Assembly (NCBI GenBank): GCA_905236615.1
Contig: CAJORC010000089.1
Coordinates: forward strand, 1 to 5,475
Length of the DNA stretch: 5,475 bases
Source of the DNA: an uncultured Lachnospiraceae bacterium
GTDB taxonomy: Bacteria; Bacillota; Clostridia; Lachnospirales; Lachnospiraceae
Reading direction: 5' to 3'
Below, in pieces: positions 1 through 5,475 of this stretch. Numbering within the stretch: position 1 is the stretch's first letter; each line of letters starts with the position of its first letter. A program made the position numbers and the translations under genes. The notes under the pieces were generated by a model. That model did not search any database. It was not told the origin of the DNA and worked only from the letters and a program-made list of their open reading frames with translations.

Positions 1-62
1 TGCTCTTCTCCCTCAAGCTTCAATGTTGGAAATACCTCATAAAACGGCTTTGTCAAGCTCAT
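1..62 (-). CDS. polC: N-terminal fragment of probable DNA polymerase III PolC (gram-positive replicative polymerase), cut by left edge
   Basis: Only the first 20 codons are present; the gene continues beyond base 1. The frame reads MSLTKPFYEVFPTLKLEGEE. The FYEVFPTLKL core resembles the extreme N-terminus of clostridial PolC, the large gram-positive replicative polymerase with a built-in 3'-5' exonuclease, and polC commonly follows ispG in Clostridia. I chose the ATG at 62-60 because a perfect GGAGG (76-72) lies 9 nt upstream. A TTG two codons later (56-54), with AAAGGA (67-62) 5 nt upstream, is a fair alternative. Either start lies inside the ispG coding sequence, so the two genes overlap by 20-26 nt and are probably translationally coupled and co-transcribed. 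The identification rests on a short peptide plus gene order, so it is probable rather than certain. Confidence 0.65.
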   Translation of the reverse strand, partial: MSLTKPFYEVFPTLKLEGEE

Positions 63-1092
63 CCTTTAATGCCTCCAATAATTCCGACTCCGGAAGCTTC
101 TTAATAATCTTACCCTTTTTGAAGAGGAGACCTTCTCCGTCTCCGCCTGCAACTCCAAGATCCGCCTCGCTGGCTTCTCCCGGTCCGTTAACCGCACAGC
201 CCATAACCGCAACCTTTATATCAAGGTCATAGCCCTGTACCATCTTCTCAACCTCATTGGCAAGCTCTATAAGATTAATTCTCGTTCTTCCGCAGGTAGG
301 ACATGAAACAACTTCTATTCCGCCTTTTCTGAGTCCAAGAGTTCTCAGTATGAGCTTTCCGCTCCTGATCTCTTCGACCGGATCTCCCGTAAGGGATACC
401 CTGATCGTATCGCCGATGCCCTCATGCAGGATTATACCGAGTCCTATGGAAGATTTTATATTTCCGCTCATAACGGTTCCGGCTTCTGTAATACCTACAT
501 GAAGAGGATATTTTGACTTTTCTGCAACAAGTTCATATGCCTTGATGCACATAAGCACATCCGAAGATTTTATGGATATGACAAGATTGTCGTAATCATG
601 TCTTTCTATCATTGCCGCTTTATCGAGTGCACTCTCCACGAGCCCCTCTGCCGTAACGCCGCCGTACTTTTCTATCAGGTTCTTCTCAAGGGAACCGGAA
701 TTCACACCTACCCTTATCGGCACGTTATGCTCTTTGGCACATTTTACAACTGCTGCAATCTTATCCTCGCCGCCGATATTGCCGGGATTTATCCTGATCT
801 TATCTGCACCGTTTTCTATTGCGGCGATCGCCATTTTATAGTCAAAATGAATATCTGCGATCAGGGGTATATGTATTCTTTTCTTTATCTCTTTGAAAGC
901 CTCTGCGCACTGAATTGTAGGTACAGTACAGCGCACGAGCTCACAGCCCGCTTCCTCAAGCCGCAGTATCTGTGAAACCGTAGCTTCCACATCATCTGTT
1001 CTGGTATTCGTCATCGACTGTATAAGCACCGGATTTCCGCCGCCTATAACTCTGTCACCTATTTTTACTGTTTTTGTATTATCTCTGTACAT
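37..1092 (-). CDS. ispG: 4-hydroxy-3-methylbut-2-en-1-yl diphosphate synthase (flavodoxin), IspG/GcpE
   Basis: IspG is a cytoplasmic 4Fe-4S enzyme that reductively converts MEcPP to HMBPP, the penultimate step of the MEP isoprenoid pathway. The 351-residue product has the usual length of the compact bacterial form. The N-terminal TIM-barrel part carries conserved stretches such as QSMTNTRTDD (25-34) and LIADIHFDY (77-85), with KIRINPGNIG near 98-107. The C-terminal cluster domain has CPTCGRT (C264, C267), then GCAVNGPGEA (C299 and E306), matching the three Cys and one Glu cluster ligands known for the family. The ATG at 1092 is preferred over the in-frame TTG at 1110 because GGGAG (1102-1098) lies 5 nt upstream of it. 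A promoter at 1136-1165 reads directly into it. The 3' end overlaps the start of the polC-like gene. No broken or missing motif was seen. Confidence 0.97.
   Translation of the reverse strand: MYRDNTKTVKIGDRVIGGGNPVLIQSMTNTRTDDVEATVSQILRLEEAGCELVRCTVPTIQCAEAFKEIKKRIHIPLIADIHFDYKMAIAAIENGADKIRINPGNIGGEDKIAAVVKCAKEHNVPIRVGVNSGSLEKNLIEKYGGVTAEGLVESALDKAAMIERHDYDNLVISIKSSDVLMCIKAYELVAEKSKYPLHVGITEAGTVMSGNIKSSIGLGIILHEGIGDTIRVSLTGDPVEEIRSGKLILRTLGLRKGGIEVVSCPTCGRTRINLIELANEVEKMVQGYDLDIKVAVMGCAVNGPGEASEADLGVAGGDGEGLLFKKGKIIKKLPESELLEALKDELDKAVL
72..76 (-). promoter_or_regulatory. Shine-Dalgarno GGAGG for the polC-like gene
   Basis: GGAGG on the minus strand, 9 nt before the ATG at 62-60 and inside the last codons of ispG (the LEAL stretch). 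It decides the start of the downstream gene. A second purine run, AAAGGA (67-62), would instead serve the TTG at 56. Confidence 0.6.
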
Positions 1093-1097
1093 AGCAA

Positions 1098-1102
1098 CTC
1101 CC
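1098..1102 (-). promoter_or_regulatory. Shine-Dalgarno GGGAG for ispG
   Basis: GGGAG on the minus strand with a 5-nt spacer (TTGCT) to the ATG at 1092. It lies inside the longer TTG-initiated reading (from 1110) and argues that the extra six codons are untranslated leader. Confidence 0.75.
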
Positions 1103-1135
1103 AAAAACAAAAAATCAATTGTAGTTCATCCTTGT

Positions 1136-1165
1136 ACTATAACATTTATTTTTTTATTGTGTCAA
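1136..1165 (-). promoter_or_regulatory. Sigma-A type promoter of ispG-polC
   Basis: On the minus strand a perfect -35 TTGACA (1165-1160) is followed by an 18-nt A-rich spacer and a -10 TATAGT (1141-1136). The TG one base before the -10 makes it an extended -10 (TGTTATAGT). Expected transcription start is near 1129, giving a leader of about 37 nt to the ispG ATG. The -35 box lies within the last codons of the upstream Ig-like gene (stop at 1148-1146), so ispG can be expressed independently of the kinase/Ig operon. Transcription has not been shown; the call rests on consensus match and position. Confidence 0.75.
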
Positions 1166-2681
1166 TGGAGTTATGTTTCCTCCGGATAACAAATTCCGCT
1201 GCCGCATTACTGCTGTGTCCCGCCTTATCTTTGGCCTTGACGGTTAAAACATAATGCCCCGCCGAATCTATCTTCTCACCGTTATATTCCCTTCCGTTTA
1301 AGTAGAGCGCAAGTCCCGAGAGTGTCATATCCGATGCCAGAAAGCTTAAATCTTTTCTGAGTGACAGACTTTTCAGATATTTTTTATCGATATTCGAAAG
1401 ATCTGCTATCTCAGGTGCTTTCTTATCTATAGTAAGGAATTTTTCCTCCCGGGCTTTATTCCCATTTTTATCCTCAGCCTCCATGCAAACCCTGTAATTA
1501 CCTTCTTCACTGAGTCTTATCATTCCCTGAGGATATTCGCTCTCTGATAAAACCTTTCCCGCCGCATCCATTCTTTCCACAATGCAGACTGCTCCGGAAA
1601 GATCATCGTCAGATGCTTCAGCCCTGAACTCGACATCATCGGAATAAAGACCCATGTTTTCAAAGCCGCTGATCCTTACAAACGGAGGTTCATCATCCTC
1701 TGTTTCAAATTCTATCTTTTTCTCAGCACTGTTCCCTGCTTTATCCTTTACCTTGAATAAAATTCTGTGTTTTCCCTTTCCCATCATTTCCGGCGAAATT
1801 TCTGCCCTGTATTCTCCATCCTTATTAATTACCGGAAGTTCTTCGCTGTCAATATATATCCTGACTTCCTCAATACCTGAAAGCTCATCTTCGCATCTGC
1901 CCCTAATAAGCAGTCTGTCCTCTTCAATTTCAGCTGTTAATCTTTTTATCTCGGGATTTTCTTCATCTGTTTCTTCCACTGCTTCTAGCCCTTCTCCCAC
2001 AGTATTTTCCTTTTCGATGATTTTCTTATAAATGAATTTATCAAAAGGAAGCTCTGCATCATATCTCGTCCCAAAACCATCTTCATTCCAGACCTCGACC
2101 GTATATGCACCTTCCTCAAAATGATATTCATTATTCTCATCTGTAATTCTTATTTTTTCAGCACCCCTTTTAGAGCTTACCTTTAAGAAGGTAGCCATTC
2201 CTTCCGTGGGATATATTTTTATAGAAGGTTCCTTTCCGCTGATAAGCATATGATCAGTCTTTTTCTCTGACTCATCATAACTGAATTCAGCCTTCGGAAA
2301 GAGGCTTTCATTTACGGCAGTCCGTATCTTTACTGTTTCCGGCAGACCGTTTACCGGACGATAGAGCATCTTATCCTCATCAACTATAACGAAAGATAAA
2401 TCCTTTTCTTCCGTATATTTCACTCTGTATCTGCCGTTTTCAATCTCGCCGAAATTGTCCTTACCATCTTTTTTCTCAATGACCATAAGCTTTCCCTTAT
2501 AGTTCCCGTTTATAGAAAAAATACAGTCTCCCGTCATTTTTAAATTTCCGTCCTCATCGATGATCAGCTCATGCCCTGCAGCATCGGTCAGACTTACCCG
2601 CTCTTCCGCCAATACCGGACTGCTGAGCAGCAATGTAATAACACATGCCATCTTCAGGGATCTTCTGATATTTTTATTCAT
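1146..2681 (-). CDS. Secreted protein with three tandem degenerate Ig-like domains, function unknown
   Basis: I do not recognise a named family. The 511-residue product begins with a typical signal peptide: basic start (K3, R6, R7, K10), hydrophobic core about 11-24, predicted cleavage after PVLA (A25). Residues 26-220 are beta-rich and unassigned, though GAYTVEVWNEDGFG (191-204) resembles an Ig-like edge strand. A strongly acidic linker (about 223-244) leads to three Ig-like units at about 246-325, 331-418 and 422-500. Each opens with a D-x-x-LSG-like motif (LSG at 267, 361, 454) and ends with DK-x-G-N/H (313, 404, 485), as in bacterial Ig-like/adhesin repeats. No LPXTG, SLH or C-terminal membrane segment is present, so it is probably released or held non-covalently. 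The ATG at 2681 is chosen over the TTG at 2720 because the signal peptide fits it and the TTG has an SD only 1 nt away. It overlaps the kinase gene by 8 bp, suggesting coupled translation. Its role, perhaps a ligand or scaffold for the kinase ectodomain, is inference. Confidence 0.85.
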   Translation of the reverse strand: MNKNIRRSLKMACVITLLLSSPVLAEERVSLTDAAGHELIIDEDGNLKMTGDCIFSINGNYKGKLMVIEKKDGKDNFGEIENGRYRVKYTEEKDLSFVIVDEDKMLYRPVNGLPETVKIRTAVNESLFPKAEFSYDESEKKTDHMLISGKEPSIKIYPTEGMATFLKVSSKRGAEKIRITDENNEYHFEEGAYTVEVWNEDGFGTRYDAELPFDKFIYKKIIEKENTVGEGLEAVEETDEENPEIKRLTAEIEEDRLLIRGRCEDELSGIEEVRIYIDSEELPVINKDGEYRAEISPEMMGKGKHRILFKVKDKAGNSAEKKIEFETEDDEPPFVRISGFENMGLYSDDVEFRAEASDDDLSGAVCIVERMDAAGKVLSESEYPQGMIRLSEEGNYRVCMEAEDKNGNKAREEKFLTIDKKAPEIADLSNIDKKYLKSLSLRKDLSFLASDMTLSGLALYLNGREYNGEKIDSAGHYVLTVKAKDKAGHSSNAAAEFVIRRKHNSIDTIKK

Positions 2682-4371
2682 GATTTTTCTCTTTATATTT
2701 GTCCTTAAATTTTTTCTCAAGCTCCTTATATTCCTTTCTTTCCGCTAAATTTCCGCAAATACGGGCATTCCCGAATAATTCTGCGATCTTCTCTTTTTTC
2801 TCTCCCCTGTTGATCAGGAGTTCCAGATGTCTTATATAGATTTCTTCCAGATCAAAAGGATATATCTTCTCTGCCTTTTCCAAAAAATCCAGCCTGCTTT
2901 TCACATCCCCTGACCTTTCATAAATCTCGTCCATTTCAAGAATCCTTTTTACTGCAGTTCCTTTATCCCTTCTTCCATCAGCAGTTTCAAGCCATTCGTT
3001 ACCTTCTTCCAGAGCATCTTCCTCAAAACCCATATCCTTCAAAAGCAGATATTTAAGGTCATGGACTTTGCTTTCATATTCTGCATCTGCAGATATCCTT
3101 TCTGCTATCTCCTGCGCAGTTCTTACATCATCTAATGCCTTCTTCAGCAGTTCGTTCTTTATATCACCGGATACCAGTGGGCTTATCATATATTCCGTCT
3201 TCGCAATATATAAGAGATTACTCAGTTTATCCCTGTTGTCTTCTTTATTTCTGCTGAATTTCCTGTAGTCTTCAATTGCTTTAATTAGTCGGGTTTTATC
3301 TTCAGAAATGACTGAAAGTTCCTCTGAAATGTTTTTTAAGAATGATGCTTCCGGAATTATTCTTTTATCGACTGCGGCGAAATACTCTCCCGCTTTTTCA
3401 TAATCCGAAAGTTCAAAAAATGCTGCCAGCCCTGCCTCATAGCAAAGCTTTGAATTGTCACTGCCGTCAGACCGTATCAGATATTCATCGATCTTCCCCA
3501 AGGCTTCATCTGTCTTTCCATTATCTATCAAAAGTCTGAGATTTTCTTCTTTTTCGCTTCTTATCTCTTCCCTGTAATTTCCTGTCCTTGCGGCGATCCC
3601 CCTCATCCCCGAAACTCCGGCTGCAAGCATCACGATTATTACTGCTGCTGCCGGAATGGCTTTTTTATAAAATTTTAACCTCTTCAGGGCTTTTTTCATT
3701 TCAAGAACAGACTGATACCTTTTCACGGGATCATCTTCTGTTGCTTTTGAAATTATCTTTCCCAGTCCGAACGGAATCCTTTTACCTGCAAGCTTTTCTA
3801 TTGTCCTGCCCAAAGCATATATATCCGATCGTTCATCCGCAAAGCCCAGAAACTGCTCCGGCGGCGCATAGGCTTTTGTCCCGGTCGGACTGTCATCATT
3901 TGCCGCATCTGATTTCAATCTGGCCGCTCCGAAATCAATAAGGCAGAGCTTTCCATCCGGCTTAACTATTACATTTCCGGGTTTCATATCACGATATATC
4001 AGCGGCGGATTCATGGAATGAAGGAGCAGCAGGATATCAGTAAGCTCCTCAGTCCATTTTAAGAGATTTTTTCGAACGCTTTCAGGCTCATATCTGATCA
4101 TTTCCCTCAAGTTCCGTCCCTCTACATACTCCATGCAAAGACATATATAGTTTCCTTCCCTGTATATGTCTGCAAGCCTTGCTATTTTATCAGTTCTAAG
4201 CCGCCTCAGCGCCAACGCCTCTCTTTTAACACTTTCAGCTATATGCTCGCCGCCGCTTACGTCTATCTTTTTTATCGTCCATCTCATGGATAGTTTTTTA
4301 TCACGTGCCAGATAAACAACGCTCATTCCGCCGCTTCCCAGCTCTCTGATAAATTCATATTTTCTGCCCAT
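2674..4371 (-). CDS. Membrane Ser/Thr protein kinase (PknB/Hanks type) with TPR-like extracytoplasmic domain
   Basis: 565 residues with an N-terminal cytoplasmic kinase domain (about 5-232). All catalytic landmarks are visible: glycine loop LGSGGMSVVY (11-20), beta-3 lysine in WTIKKI (K34), helix-C Glu51, hinge EYVEG (81-85), catalytic loop YRDMKPGN (D128, K130, N133), DFG (146-148), activation segment with T163/T165 and APPE (169-172), then DIYALG (183-188) and DPVKRY (214-219). It is an RD kinase and should be active. Basic KRLKFYKK precedes a single membrane segment (about 238-256). Residues 260-565 would lie outside and read as charged alpha-helical, TPR-like hairpins (for example 285-298, 311-334, 450-462, 485-503). 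There are no PASTA repeats, so it is not a standard PrkC/PknB peptidoglycan sensor. ATG 4371 has AAAGGA 5 nt upstream and its own promoter. It is first in an operon with the Ig-like gene. No partner PP2C phosphatase is in the window, and substrates are unknown. Confidence 0.92.
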   Translation of the reverse strand: MGRKYEFIRELGSGGMSVVYLARDKKLSMRWTIKKIDVSGGEHIAESVKREALALRRLRTDKIARLADIYREGNYICLCMEYVEGRNLREMIRYEPESVRKNLLKWTEELTDILLLLHSMNPPLIYRDMKPGNVIVKPDGKLCLIDFGAARLKSDAANDDSPTGTKAYAPPEQFLGFADERSDIYALGRTIEKLAGKRIPFGLGKIISKATEDDPVKRYQSVLEMKKALKRLKFYKKAIPAAAVIIVMLAAGVSGMRGIAARTGNYREEIRSEKEENLRLLIDNGKTDEALGKIDEYLIRSDGSDNSKLCYEAGLAAFFELSDYEKAGEYFAAVDKRIIPEASFLKNISEELSVISEDKTRLIKAIEDYRKFSRNKEDNRDKLSNLLYIAKTEYMISPLVSGDIKNELLKKALDDVRTAQEIAERISADAEYESKVHDLKYLLLKDMGFEEDALEEGNEWLETADGRRDKGTAVKRILEMDEIYERSGDVKSRLDFLEKAEKIYPFDLEEIYIRHLELLINRGEKKEKIAELFGNARICGNLAERKEYKELEKKFKDKYKEKNHE

Positions 4372-4376
4372 AAAAG

Positions 4377-4382
4377 TCCTTT
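4377..4382 (-). promoter_or_regulatory. Shine-Dalgarno AAAGGA for the kinase gene
   Basis: AAAGGA on the minus strand, 5 nt (CTTTT) before the ATG at 4371. It supports that start, which also places the glycine loop at the normal distance from the N-terminus. Confidence 0.75.
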
Positions 4383-4446
4383 CATTTTTACAGTCAGCTT
4401 TTTTTCTAAGGGGAATTAATCGGTGAATACCGGATTTGACCTAATT

Positions 4447-4475
4447 ATAATAATTCTATTAACTCGTTGTGTCAA
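4447..4475 (-). promoter_or_regulatory. Sigma-A type promoter of the kinase/Ig-like operon
   Basis: Minus strand: perfect -35 TTGACA (4475-4470), 17-nt spacer, -10 TATTAT (4452-4447, one mismatch). A perfect TATAAT lies three bases further on (4449-4444), but its 20-nt spacing is poor. Transcription should start near 4440, giving a leader of about 68 nt to the kinase ATG. The leader contains only a weak 4-bp inverted repeat, CGGT-GAAT-ACCG (4421-4432), and no riboswitch that I recognise. Confidence 0.65.
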
Positions 4476-4476
4476 C
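4466..4476. repeat. Short palindrome GTTG-TGT-CAAC between the divergent promoters
   Basis: A perfect 4-bp inverted repeat with a 3-nt centre lies exactly on the overlapping -35 boxes of the kinase and SGNH-like promoters. It could be an operator half-site pair, or simply the by-product of two facing TTG -35 boxes. The sequence alone cannot decide. Confidence 0.35.
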
Positions 4477-4495
4477 CCAAAAATAAGAGTATAAT
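4467..4495 (+). promoter_or_regulatory. Candidate promoter of the divergent SGNH-like gene
   Basis: Plus strand: -35 TTGTGT (4467-4472, weak match), 17-nt spacer, perfect -10 TATAAT (4490-4495). Transcription would start at about 4501-4503, immediately before the ATG at 4504. If this promoter is used, the mRNA is leaderless or nearly so. Its -35 box overlaps the -35 of the opposing kinase promoter base for base. An alternative -35 TTGACC (4436-4441) lacks a well-spaced -10. Confidence 0.5.
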
Positions 4496-4503
4496 TTTAT
4501 CTT

Positions 4504-5475
4504 ATGGATAGAAATGTATTTAATAAGTATAAAAATAAGATAAGGGCCTGTCTTTTCCTGACAGTCCTTGCTGTTCTTCTTTCAATTGTTTCTGTGATCG
4601 TAAGCCCCGAAGGCGGAGAGGTATATGACATTGTCAATACTGACAAAAAACTTGAAGACCTTGCCCACGAAGACAAAGACTCCATAGATGTGATGTTTAC
4701 CGGAAACAGTCTTGTTTTCAGAGCAATATCACCGCTTCAGATTTTTAAGAATCATGGCATAAGCAGTTATGATGTTAGTGACGGTGCCATGAGGCTCTGC
4801 GATCAGTGCTCTATCATCAAAACTTCCTACAAGCGTCATACGCCCGACCTCATTGTTATAGAGCCCTGTGTAATGTTTTCCGACTCAAGCCCGCACAGAG
4901 ACGATTTTGCACACCCGACAAATTTAGTGGAAGATATCTTCCCGATTTTCCATTATCATACTTTTTACAAGGCATACCTTCCGAGTATCCTTGAATCAGA
5001 CACCAACGATCTCGATGAAGACGATGTTGACGGAATGAAGGGATTTCAGTATTCCGAAAAGATAACTGCCTACACGGGAGATGTTAATTATATGGAACAT
5101 GACCGGCTCAAAAATGATTCCGAAATTTCCGATGATAACCTCGTTTATCTGAAAAAAATCACGGATTTTGCCGAAAAGAATGATGTCAAGCTCCTGATAG
5201 CCGCCATCCCAAGTCCGGTTAACTATGACCGTTCACGGCATAATTCAATTCAGGCATGGGCTGATAAAAACGGAATCGATTTTCTTGACATGAATCTGCT
5301 CACCGATGAGATCGGCATTGACTGGTCAACAGACACAAAAGACAACGGGGATCATATGAACTTAAACGGTTCCAAGAAGGTTTCCGCATATCTCGGAAAC
5401 TATATATCAGAGCACTACCGCTTAAAAGACCACCGTGGTGAAGAGGCTTTCAAAGACTGGGCTGATGCCGCTGAA
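4504..5475 (+). CDS. Membrane-anchored SGNH/DltD-like protein, 3' end cut by right edge
   Basis: An uninterrupted frame of 324 codons runs from ATG 4504 to the window end with no stop, so the C-terminus is missing. A short basic start (KYKNKIR, 8-14) precedes a membrane segment (about 15-34), probably a signal anchor or uncleaved signal peptide with the rest outside. FTGNSLVFRAISP (65-77) fits the nucleophile block of SGNH hydrolases with S69 as candidate nucleophile (GNS instead of GDS). TPDLIVIEP (113-121) follows as a central strand, LLIAAIPSP (230-238) as a later one, and DHMNLNG (283-289) as the block carrying the catalytic His (H284). This arrangement is typical of DltD- or AlgJ-like partners of MBOAT acyltransferases that O-acylate surface polymers; no MBOAT gene is visible here. 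An in-frame TAA at 4492-4494 leaves no earlier start. No SD precedes the ATG. The fold is likely; the substrate is unknown. Confidence 0.8.
   Translation, partial: MDRNVFNKYKNKIRACLFLTVLAVLLSIVSVIVSPEGGEVYDIVNTDKKLEDLAHEDKDSIDVMFTGNSLVFRAISPLQIFKNHGISSYDVSDGAMRLCDQCSIIKTSYKRHTPDLIVIEPCVMFSDSSPHRDDFAHPTNLVEDIFPIFHYHTFYKAYLPSILESDTNDLDEDDVDGMKGFQYSEKITAYTGDVNYMEHDRLKNDSEISDDNLVYLKKITDFAEKNDVKLLIAAIPSPVNYDRSRHNSIQAWADKNGIDFLDMNLLTDEIGIDWSTDTKDNGDHMNLNGSKKVSAYLGNYISEHYRLKDHRGEEAFKDWADAAE

Noticed and set aside
598..975. 125-codon plus-strand open frame opposite ispG
   Set aside because: Lies wholly inside the strongly supported ispG gene on the other strand; its Cys/Tyr-rich product has no recognisable domain and no SD was evident.
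1093..1110. TTG start at 1110 adding six residues to IspG
   Set aside because: The ATG at 1092 has a well-spaced GGGAG, and the extra residues contain that SD.
1091..1145. Possible terminator between the Ig-like gene and ispG
   Set aside because: No GC-rich hairpin followed by a T-run on the minus strand; the A-rich stretch is the promoter spacer.
1654..2031. 125-codon plus-strand open frame opposite the Ig-like gene
   Set aside because: The product is a low-complexity Ser/Pro-rich string that mirrors Glu/Asp/Lys-rich codons on the coding strand; a typical antisense shadow.
2682..2720. TTG start at 2720 adding 13 residues to the Ig-like protein
   Set aside because: Its AGGAG is only 1 nt away, too close to work, and the extension would lengthen the basic start of an otherwise well-formed signal peptide beginning at ATG 2681.
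3588..3941. 117-codon plus-strand open frame opposite the kinase domain
   Set aside because: Antisense to conserved kinase motifs; no family signature in its product.
4421..4432. CGGT-GAAT-ACCG inverted repeat in the kinase leader as an attenuator or riboswitch
   Set aside because: Only a 4-bp stem, no T-run behind it and no wider conserved aptamer structure that I recognise.
4497..4685. 62-codon minus-strand open frame at the start of the SGNH-like gene
   Set aside because: Antisense to the signal anchor and early coding part of the better supported plus-strand gene; no recognisable product.

Overview
The window (about 43% GC by eye, not counted) looks like a chromosomal segment of a clostridial Gram-positive bacterium, most likely a Lachnospiraceae member of the Butyrivibrio/Roseburia type. 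The reasons are the MEP-pathway gene ispG directly followed by what reads as the start of polC, the strong SD and TTGACA/TATAAT-like signals, a membrane Ser/Thr kinase, and secreted Ig-like and SGNH/DltD-like envelope proteins. The taxonomic call is an inference.

Layout, left to right. (1) Bases 1-62, minus strand: the first 20 codons of a gene whose N-terminus resembles DNA polymerase III PolC. It starts inside the end of ispG and runs off the left edge. (2) 37-1092, minus: complete ispG, with all expected 4Fe-4S ligands, preceded by its own promoter at 1136-1165. (3) 1146-2681, minus: an exported protein with three degenerate Ig-like domains, not recognised as a named family. (4) 2674-4371, minus: a one-pass membrane Ser/Thr kinase with an alpha-helical, TPR-like ectodomain; it overlaps gene 3 by 8 bp. 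(5) 4372-4503: a compact divergent intergenic region with back-to-back promoters sharing a palindromic -35 region. (6) 4504 to the right edge, plus: an open frame of 324 codons with no stop, encoding a membrane-anchored SGNH/DltD-like protein.

How they may work together. ispG and polC form a housekeeping unit. The kinase and Ig-like genes form a two-gene operon upstream of it. The kinase places its catalytic domain in the cytoplasm and its helical sensor outside, and its overlapping partner is exported to the same outer face. A sensor/ligand or sensor/scaffold pair monitoring the envelope is therefore a reasonable hypothesis, but nothing in the sequence proves it. The divergent SGNH-like gene also acts outside the membrane, probably in acyl modification of a surface glycan, so the region has an envelope theme. 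No tRNA, rRNA, CRISPR, insertion sequence, attachment site or convincing intrinsic terminator was seen.
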